Source: Serinibacter arcticus
GTDB lineage: Bacteria > Actinomycetota > Actinomycetes > Actinomycetales > Beutenbergiaceae
Assembly (NCBI RefSeq): GCF_003121705.1
Contig: NZ_PYHR01000002.1
Location: 2,294,001 to 2,358,000, forward strand
Reading direction: 5' to 3'
DNA length: 64,000 nucleotides
Shown here: positions 58,214 through 64,000 of the stretch, piece by piece
Position numbering within the stretch: position 1 is the stretch's first letter
How the letters are laid out: each line of letters begins with the position of its first letter
Position numbers and translations under genes: made by a program
The notes under the pieces: generated by a model
Told to the model about the DNA's origin: nothing
What the model saw: the letters and a program-made list of their open reading frames with translations, nothing else
The model's database searches: none

Positions 58214-60637
58214 TCAGGGGCGGCGGCGCGGCCGGCGAAGCGACGGCGGGAACCACCACCGCCACGGCCCCGGCGGGGCGTGGTGCTCGAGCCCGGCGGC
58301 GACGTCGGCCACCGCCGCGACGAGCGGGGCACCCGCGTCGCGGTCCTTCGACCCGCCCGCGCCAGCACCAGCACCAGCGCTCGACGGCGACTCGAACCAC
58401 CCGCGCTCGGCCTCGCGCACCAGCAGCCCCAGCCGCCCGCGCGCCCCGGCGCGCAGGTGCGCGTCGTCGGCGACCTGGTCGGCACCCGCGCGCAGCGTGA
58501 GCGTGCCGGCCACGGGTCGCGCGTGGTCGAGCGCGAGGTCCTCGATCTCCTCCCAAGCCGCGATCGCCGCGGCCGGCCCGCCCTGCGCCACCCGCGCCAT
58601 CCGCCGTCGCGCGCGCCAGAAACGGACGGCCTGCGGCCCGGTCACCAGGGCCAGCAGCACCAGGAGCGTCACCTCGCCGCGGCCGACGTGCGCCCACGGG
58701 TCCACGGCCGGGTCCGCCCCGTCCTCGCCCGTCCCGGTGCCGCCGCCGTCGGTGGGCGGCGCGGCCGTCGGGTCGACCTCACCCGGCTGCTCGGCGGGGT
58801 CGCCGGCCGTGGGGTCGGGCGCCGTCGGCTCGACGGGCTCCGACCCGGGGGCCGACGCCGTCGGGTCGGGCTCGGCCGTCCCCTCGCCGCCGGGGACCGG
58901 CACCGGCGGGAGCCCGATGATCCCGGGGGCCGCGTCGCCGCCCTGACCACCGCCTCCCGGCGTCGGGTCGAAACGCACCCAGCCCGCGCCGTCGAACCGC
59001 ACCTCGACCCACGCGTGCGCGTTGTGGCTCGAGACCGTCGTCAGCCCGGTCTCGTCCGTGATCCCCGAGCCGAAGCCGATCACCACGCGCGCCGGGATGT
59101 CGAGCGCGCGCAGCATCACCGCCATCGCCGAGGCGTACTGCTCGCAGTACCCGCGGCGCAGGTCGAGGAAGTCCACGAGCGCGTCACCGCTCGTGCCCTC
59201 CGGCACCGAGAGGCTGTAGACGAACCCGTTCGTCGGCGTGAGGAACCACTGCTGCAGCGCGAGCGCCTGCGCGAACGGGCCCTCCTGCCCGGCCGTCGCC
59301 TCTCGCGCCAGCTCGGTCACCGCCGGGTCGAGGTCGCCGACCTCGATCTCCTCGCGCGACGGCGAGACCGTGTCGCCCGCCAGCTGCTCCACCGACGGCA
59401 GCGCCCCGTCCACGAGCAGCTGGTAGACGCCCGGGTCCGTGGTGCCGTTGCGGTGCCAGGTGTCGAGCACCTCGTCGTACCGCCACGGCGGATCGGCCGC
59501 ATCCACCTCCGACGTGCCCTCGAGCACGGGGAGGAACCGGCCCTGGTAGCCCGTGGCCTCGAGGACCACCGTCCCGGGGACCGACGCGCGCTCCGCCTCC
59601 GGCAGGAGCCGCCCGCCGGACCCGTCCACGCGGTCGACGTCGGGCTCGGCGGAGAGCGACCAGCCCGCGTTGTTCGTCCACTCGGTCAGCGCGACGCTGC
59701 GCAGGTAGCGCGGCGAGACGGAGCTCCGGTACGTCACCAGCTCGACGTCCTCGCCGCGGATGAGATCGCCCACGAGCCCCGTGAACGGTGACGAACCGCC
59801 CGCGCCCACCACCGTGACCCTGTCGAGCCGACCCGCGGTCGAGATCATGGTGGCCTGCGAGGTGGCCACCAGACCGAGCACGACGGCGACGGCGCCGATC
59901 GCGACGACGACACCCCGGTCGGCCCCCGACCCCGCGTGCCCGCGGCGTACGGTCCGCGAGCCGGGCCGACCGCGCGCCGGCGGTCCCGCCGACGCCAGCA
60001 TCGCGACGTACGCGGCGGCGGGCAGCACCATCGCCTGCCACGGCAGCAGTCCGGGCGCGAACGTCGAGCCGGTGACGAAGGCCGCGAGCGCCGGGACGGC
60101 CACGAGCGCGGGCAGCCGCACCGCGAGCGCGTCGACCACGATCGCGAGCAGTCCGACGACGGCGGTCAGCACGAACTCGACCGCCGGCACGACACCGGCG
60201 GGCGCCCCGGAGACCTGGATGTGCTCGGCCGCGACGCGCACCAGATCGGCGACGGCGCTCGGCGTCGACACCTCGAAGAGGACGGCGACGAGGAGCGCGA
60301 GTCCGACGACCTGCACGAGCGTGGCGACGATCGCCGGCGCGACCCGGCGCAGCCCGATCCCCAGGCCGACGACCCACGCGACCGCCAGCACCGGGCGCAG
60401 CCACCACGCGCTGCCGACCAGCACCTCGTCGACGGCGGCCAGGCTCGCCAGCAGCGTGACGGCCGCCAGCACCTGGGTCACGGCGGTGCGGGCGGTCGTC
60501 GGAGCCCCGCCACCGGGGCCGCCACCGCTTCCGCTCCCGGACAGGCGACCCGGTCGGCGCCGCGGGGCGGGCGCGACGGCGGGGCGCCGGGCCGCGAGGC
60601 CGGTCCGCGGACGCTCGGGCCGCGTCGCCGTCGTCAT
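58214..60637 (-). CDS. Transglutaminase-like membrane protein (TgpA type)
   Basis: An 807-residue polytopic protein. A Pro/Arg-rich start precedes six or so hydrophobic segments (about residues 50-270). The extracellular transglutaminase core has Cys in LRRGYCEQYASAMAVMLRAL, His in SSHNAHAWVEVRFDGAGW and Asp in VRFDPTP; a Pro/Thr/Asp/Gly-rich linker of about 90 residues leads to a last membrane segment and a cytoplasmic DUF4129-like tail with RRMARVAQGGP. It is third in the MoxR-DUF58-TgpA operon, whose role may concern protein folding or cell-envelope processing. ATG 60637 overlaps the DUF58 stop. Confidence 0.92.
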   Translation of the reverse strand: MTTATRPERPRTGLAARRPAVAPAPRRRPGRLSGSGSGGGPGGGAPTTARTAVTQVLAAVTLLASLAAVDEVLVGSAWWLRPVLAVAWVVGLGIGLRRVAPAIVATLVQVVGLALLVAVLFEVSTPSAVADLVRVAAEHIQVSGAPAGVVPAVEFVLTAVVGLLAIVVDALAVRLPALVAVPALAAFVTGSTFAPGLLPWQAMVLPAAAYVAMLASAGPPARGRPGSRTVRRGHAGSGADRGVVVAIGAVAVVLGLVATSQATMISTAGRLDRVTVVGAGGSSPFTGLVGDLIRGEDVELVTYRSSVSPRYLRSVALTEWTNNAGWSLSAEPDVDRVDGSGGRLLPEAERASVPGTVVLEATGYQGRFLPVLEGTSEVDAADPPWRYDEVLDTWHRNGTTDPGVYQLLVDGALPSVEQLAGDTVSPSREEIEVGDLDPAVTELAREATAGQEGPFAQALALQQWFLTPTNGFVYSLSVPEGTSGDALVDFLDLRRGYCEQYASAMAVMLRALDIPARVVIGFGSGITDETGLTTVSSHNAHAWVEVRFDGAGWVRFDPTPGGGGQGGDAAPGIIGLPPVPVPGGEGTAEPDPTASAPGSEPVEPTAPDPTAGDPAEQPGEVDPTAAPPTDGGGTGTGEDGADPAVDPWAHVGRGEVTLLVLLALVTGPQAVRFWRARRRMARVAQGGPAAAIAAWEEIEDLALDHARPVAGTLTLRAGADQVADDAHLRAGARGRLGLLVREAERGWFESPSSAGAGAGAGGSKDRDAGAPLVAAVADVAAGLEHHAPPGPWRWWFPPSLRRPRRRP

Positions 60638-61962
60638 CGCACGCCCTCCTCGTGGGCGGGACCGCGCGCCGCGACCGACGTGAGGGTGCACGCGCCACGC
60701 CACGCGTGGGCGAGGTGGGCGCCGCCGTCGGGCGTCGCGGCGTCGCCGACGTCCACGGGGACCACGCGCCAGCCGGCCGCGCGCAGCACGGCCGCGCACT
60801 CGGAGCCGTCGCGCACGCCCGCAGCGTCGTCGAGCACGAAGGCGATCGCAGCCCCGCGGCGCAGCCCGGCCAGCGTGCGCGCCTCGGCACCGCTCAGCGG
60901 TCCGACGACGGCGACCACCGCGTCGGTCCCGGCGGGCGCGGTCGGGTGCAGCTCGCCGCGCCTGGTCCCGGCCGCGGCGAGCACGCCGAGCAGCTCGTCG
61001 GCGACGTCGTGCCCCTGGACCAGGACGTGCCCGGTGTGGTCGACGACCGTGAGGTCGACGTCCTGCTCCAGCAGGTGGTGGCCGATCGAGGCGCCCAGCG
61101 TGACGGCGACCTCGAGGCCGTCCTCGCCGTCGTCGCGGTCCTCCGGGGGGCCGAGCCGGTAGGCCGACGTGCGGTGGTCGAGCACGAGCAGCGCGGTGCC
61201 GAGCGTCGTGGCCGCCGCCACGCGGACCACGAGGTCCTCCTCGAGCCGGGCGGACGCGCGCCAGTGCACGCTGCGGATGTCGTCCCCCATGCGGTAGGCG
61301 CGCACGCCGGCGTCGGGATCGCCGCCGGCCGCCGTCGCGCTCGAGGTGCCGGTCGCCGAGCCGCGGCCGTTCAGCCCGCGCGGCAGGCCGACCAGCGGGA
61401 CGACCGTGGGCAGCACGAGCACCTCGGTGCGTGCCGGGAGCCGTCGGCGCACCTGGGAGAGGCCGAGCGGGTCGGTCTGGCGCAGCAGCGGCGAGCCGAT
61501 CGTGTAGCTGCCGCGGCGCCGCGCCTCGATCGGGATCCGCAGCTCGCCCCACTCCCCCGGAGCGATCGGCGGCACCGTGCGACGCGCACCAGGCATGAGG
61601 AGCCGGACGCCGGGCTGCAGGACGTCGAGCGGCCGTGTGGTGCGGTCGTACGTGTTGCGCAGCCGGACGCGCACGACGCCGCCCTCGCCGGCCTGCAGCC
61701 GCTGCGGCACCACGCGGTGCTCGACGGCGAGGCTCACGCGGCGGAGCCCGGTCGCCGCCCAGGCGAGGGCGGGCAGCACGAGGGCGAGCACGCCGACGAA
61801 GATCAGGTCCCGCTCGCGCAGCACGAACGCGCCCGCCACGGTCAGGACGCCGACCGCCACGAACCAGCCCCCGCGCGTGGTGAGCGAGTGGCCGGTGCGG
61901 ACGCGGCGGCGCCGGCGAGGTGCCGTCGGCGCTCGCCGGGCCCGGGTGCTAGCGCCGCTCAC
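60634..61962 (-). CDS. DUF58 family membrane protein
   Basis: A 442-residue protein with two hydrophobic segments near residues 35-70 (GWFVAVGVLTVAGAFVL and LIFVGVLALVLPALAWAA) and a C-terminal vWA-like DUF58 domain with AYRMGDDIRSVHWRASARLEEDLVVR. GTG 61962 overlaps the MoxR end by 14 bases. DUF58 proteins are clients or partners of MoxR ATPases. Confidence 0.93.
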   Translation of the reverse strand: MSGASTRARRAPTAPRRRRRVRTGHSLTTRGGWFVAVGVLTVAGAFVLRERDLIFVGVLALVLPALAWAATGLRRVSLAVEHRVVPQRLQAGEGGVVRVRLRNTYDRTTRPLDVLQPGVRLLMPGARRTVPPIAPGEWGELRIPIEARRRGSYTIGSPLLRQTDPLGLSQVRRRLPARTEVLVLPTVVPLVGLPRGLNGRGSATGTSSATAAGGDPDAGVRAYRMGDDIRSVHWRASARLEEDLVVRVAAATTLGTALLVLDHRTSAYRLGPPEDRDDGEDGLEVAVTLGASIGHHLLEQDVDLTVVDHTGHVLVQGHDVADELLGVLAAAGTRRGELHPTAPAGTDAVVAVVGPLSGAEARTLAGLRRGAAIAFVLDDAAGVRDGSECAAVLRAAGWRVVPVDVGDAATPDGGAHLAHAWRGACTLTSVAARGPAHEEGVR

Positions 61963-62992
61963 CGCGGGGCACCGCCGTGCGCTCCACCAGCTGCTCGACG
62001 AGCTCCTGCGCCGTGTGACGGGCGCGGCCCGGCCCGACGGGGGCGAGCAGCAGGCGGTGGGCGAGGACGGGCACCGCGAGGCGAGCGACGTCGTCGGGCA
62101 CCACGTAGTCGCGGCCCTCCATCGCCGCGGCCGCCTTCGCGGCGCGGGACAGGTGCAGGGCTGCGCGCGGCGAAGCCCCGAGGAGCACCTCGGGCAGCTC
62201 GCGCGTGCCGCGGACGAGGGTGAGGAGGTAGTCGCGCACCTGCGCCGCGACGTGGACCTGTGCGACGGCGTCGGCCAGCCGCTGGACCAGCGGGCCGTCG
62301 GCGACCTGACGCACGTCGTCGAGCGGATCGGCGGTGTGTCGGTCCTCGAGCATCGCGAGCTCGGCGGCGCGGTCGGGATAGCCGATCGTGGTCTGCGCGA
62401 GGAAGCGGTCGCGCTGGGCCTCGGGCAGCGGGAAGGTGCCCTCCATCTCGACCGGGTTCTGCGTCGCCAGGACGAGGAACGGTCGCGTCAGCGGGTAGGT
62501 CGTGCCGTCGACCGAGACCTGGCTCTCCTCCATCGCCTCCAGCAGCGCCGACTGCGTGCGCGGCGAGGCCCGGTTGATCTCGTCGGCGACCACGATCGAG
62601 GCGAACACCGGACCGGGGCGGAACTCGAACTCCGACGTCACGCGGTTGTAGATGCTCACGCCCGTGACGTCGCTCGGCATGAGGTCGGGCGTGAACTGGA
62701 TCCGCGAGACGGGCGCGTCCACGGCGCGCGAGAGCGCCTTGGCCAGGCTGGTCTTGCCGGTGCCGGGCACGTCCTCGATGAGGAGGTGGCCCTCGGAGAG
62801 GAGGCAGACGACGGCGAGGCGGACCACGTCCTCCTTGCCCACCAGCACGCGGGAGACCTGCACGCAGATGTCCTCGGCGACGTCGGCGACCTCGCGGACC
62901 CGGTCCGAGGCGGTGCTCGCGACGGCGCGGCGGGCGCGGACGGGGGGTTCCTCGGAGCGGACGGGCGGTGCGAACTGGTCCTGGCTCGTCAA
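61949..62992 (-). CDS. MoxR family AAA ATPase
   Basis: A 347-residue AAA protein: Walker A LIEDVPGTGKTSLAKAL near residue 80, Walker B ASIVVADEINRASPRTQSALLEAMEE near 135 with the family NRA motif, sensor FLVLATQNPVEMEGTFPLPEAQRDRFL, and the MoxR C-terminal lid. It is thought to be a chaperone-like ATPase that activates its DUF58 partner. The start is taken as TTG 62992 because AGGGAG lies before it; no ATG fits. First gene of the three-gene operon. Confidence 0.92.
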   Translation of the reverse strand: MTSQDQFAPPVRSEEPPVRARRAVASTASDRVREVADVAEDICVQVSRVLVGKEDVVRLAVVCLLSEGHLLIEDVPGTGKTSLAKALSRAVDAPVSRIQFTPDLMPSDVTGVSIYNRVTSEFEFRPGPVFASIVVADEINRASPRTQSALLEAMEESQVSVDGTTYPLTRPFLVLATQNPVEMEGTFPLPEAQRDRFLAQTTIGYPDRAAELAMLEDRHTADPLDDVRQVADGPLVQRLADAVAQVHVAAQVRDYLLTLVRGTRELPEVLLGASPRAALHLSRAAKAAAAMEGRDYVVPDDVARLAVPVLAHRLLLAPVGPGRARHTAQELVEQLVERTAVPRGERR

Positions 62993-63193
62993 CGTGCGCT
63001 CCCTGCCATCGGTCGGGCGAGGTGCCACGTGCACCGGCGCTCGGGACGTCCAGTCTCGCAAACATCGGCGGGTTTCGGGTACCTGCGGGCGTGCACGGAT
63101 CGGGTCGGGTCCGGCGCGCCGCGAGCCGGCCGGGGTTCGCCCGCTACGGTGGCCCCACCCGCCGCGCCACGGCACCGGAGAAGAGGAACGCCC

Positions 63194-64000
63194 ATGCTCG
63201 GAGTCCACTCAGAGGTCGGTCGGCTCGCGCAGGTCGTGCTGCACGAGCCCGGTCTCGAGCTGTACCGCCTCACCCCCGGCAACGTCGAGGAGCTCCTGTT
63301 CGACGACGTCATGTGGGTCCAGCGGGCTCAGGAGGAGCACCGGGGCTTCCAGAAGGCCCTCACCGATCGCGGCGTGACCGTCCACCTCTTCCGCGACCTG
63401 GTCACGACGGCGATCGACGCACCGGGAGCGCGCGAGTTCCTGCAGACCGAGCTCGTCACGGCCCAGCAGTTCGGCGGCGGCCTCGAGCGGCACCTCGTCG
63501 AGCTGGTGGGCGAGATGCCGGCGGCGGACCTGGCCGGCGTGCTCATCGGCGGTCTGCTCAAGCGCGAGGCGGCCGCACAGCTCACGCGCGCGTCGAGCCT
63601 CCTGCTGGAGGTGCTCGGCGAGGACGACTTCCTGCTCTCCCCGCTGCCCAACCACCTGTACCAGCGCGACAACTCCGCCTGGATCTACGGCGGCGTCGCG
63701 ATCAACCCGATGGCCAAGCTCGCGCGCCAGCGCGAGGGCATCAACAGCCGGCTCGTGCTCAACTTCCACCCCGCGTTCGCGACGGAGCCGTTCACCTTCT
63801 ACCGCGGCAACGACTCCGTCCACCACGCGCCGGCGACGGTGGAAGGCGGCGACATCCTCGTCGTCGGGAACCGCACGGTGATGATCGGGATCGGTGAGCG
63901 AACGGCGCCGCAGGGTGCGGAGGCGCTCGCCCACGCACTGTTCGCGGCCGACGCCGTCGACCGGATCATCGCCGTCGAGCTGCCGAACCAGCGCGCGTTC
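63194..64000 (+). CDS. arcA: Arginine deiminase, N-terminal part
   Basis: ATG 63194 with AGAGGA upstream opens a frame that runs off the right edge after 269 residues; the full enzyme has about 405. HSEVGRLAQVVLHEPGLELYRLTPGNVEELLFDDVMWV is the arginine deiminase opening, NHLYQRDNSAWIYGGVAINPMAKLARQRE carries the catalytic Asp region, and FYRGNDSVHHAPATVEGGDILVVGN the catalytic His and Glu/Asp region; the active-site cysteine lies beyond the window. It converts arginine to citrulline and ammonia, first step of the ADI pathway; partner genes, if any, lie further right. Confidence 0.95.
   Translation, partial: MLGVHSEVGRLAQVVLHEPGLELYRLTPGNVEELLFDDVMWVQRAQEEHRGFQKALTDRGVTVHLFRDLVTTAIDAPGAREFLQTELVTAQQFGGGLERHLVELVGEMPAADLAGVLIGGLLKREAAAQLTRASSLLLEVLGEDDFLLSPLPNHLYQRDNSAWIYGGVAINPMAKLARQREGINSRLVLNFHPAFATEPFTFYRGNDSVHHAPATVEGGDILVVGNRTVMIGIGERTAPQGAEALAHALFAADAVDRIIAVELPNQRAF

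Noticed and set aside
58214-61552. Extension of the TgpA frame to 1112 residues
   Set aside because: The extra N-terminal part lies inside the DUF58 gene in another frame and is Arg/Pro-rich noise. ATG 60637 gives the normal family start.

Overview
The window is a very GC-rich (roughly 70% or more by eye), densely coded stretch with many GTG and some TTG starts, tight ATGA/GTGA overlaps and Shine-Dalgarno sites. Together with the gene content (MoxR-DUF58-TgpA operon, DUF222/HNH protein, PPOX F420-type oxidoreductase, LysE/LysG-type pair, LacI-controlled glycosidases, acyclic carotenoid operon), this points to a pigmented actinobacterium. The order Micrococcales, near Cellulomonas or Beutenbergia, is my guess; there is no rRNA or other marker to prove it. 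No tRNA, rRNA, CRISPR, transposase or phage gene is visible.

Layout. 1-5.1 kb: start of a secreted Ig-like surface protein, a YggS-type PLP protein, a manganese/iron ABC transporter whose permease is frameshifted, and an LLM-class oxidoreductase. 5.1-14.8 kb: PLP decarboxylase, two HAD phosphatases, a DUF4352-like lipoprotein, small enzymes, a serine hydrolase, a YdeP-type molybdopterin oxidoreductase and a GyrI-like protein. 14.9-23.2 kb: a seven-gene, translationally coupled carotenoid operon (crtE-crtB-crtI-cruF-acyltransferase-glycosyltransferase-crtD) behind an AT-rich MarR-type palindrome. 23.4-25.0 kb: LysE/ArgO exporter and its divergent LysR regulator. 25.0-33.1 kb: an arabinogalactan-type sugar locus (two permeases, binding protein, GH35 beta-galactosidase, GH51 arabinofuranosidase) with a divergent LacI regulator and three copies of one operator. 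33.1-44.3 kb: a hairpin array, 6-phosphogluconate dehydrogenase, TetR regulator, AlkZ-like protein, serine dehydratase (frameshifted), DUF2332 protein (frameshifted), DUF222/HNH protein and VOC proteins. 44.4-51 kb: a 578-residue unknown membrane protein and a run of small enzymes. 51.3-54.9 kb: a membrane nucleotide-cyclase-like sensor coupled to a mechanosensitive channel with a cyclic-nucleotide-binding domain. 54.8-64 kb: two NAD(P)-binding reductases with an HxlR regulator, a zinc alcohol dehydrogenase, the MoxR-DUF58-transglutaminase operon and the start of arginine deiminase.

Three things stand out beyond the gene list. (1) Four genes are each broken by one missing G/C in a short G/C run, and in every case adding one base restores a family-typical protein; this looks like systematic homopolymer undercalling, not decay. 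(2) A family of intergenic tandem repeats with a 22-bp period occurs at five places, twice arranged as inverted pairs; a separate array of three hairpins shows compensatory base changes. (3) The cyclase/channel pair has altered residues both in the cyclase metal site and in the channel phosphate-binding cassette, which suggests a nucleotide-sensing module that does not use ordinary cAMP chemistry.
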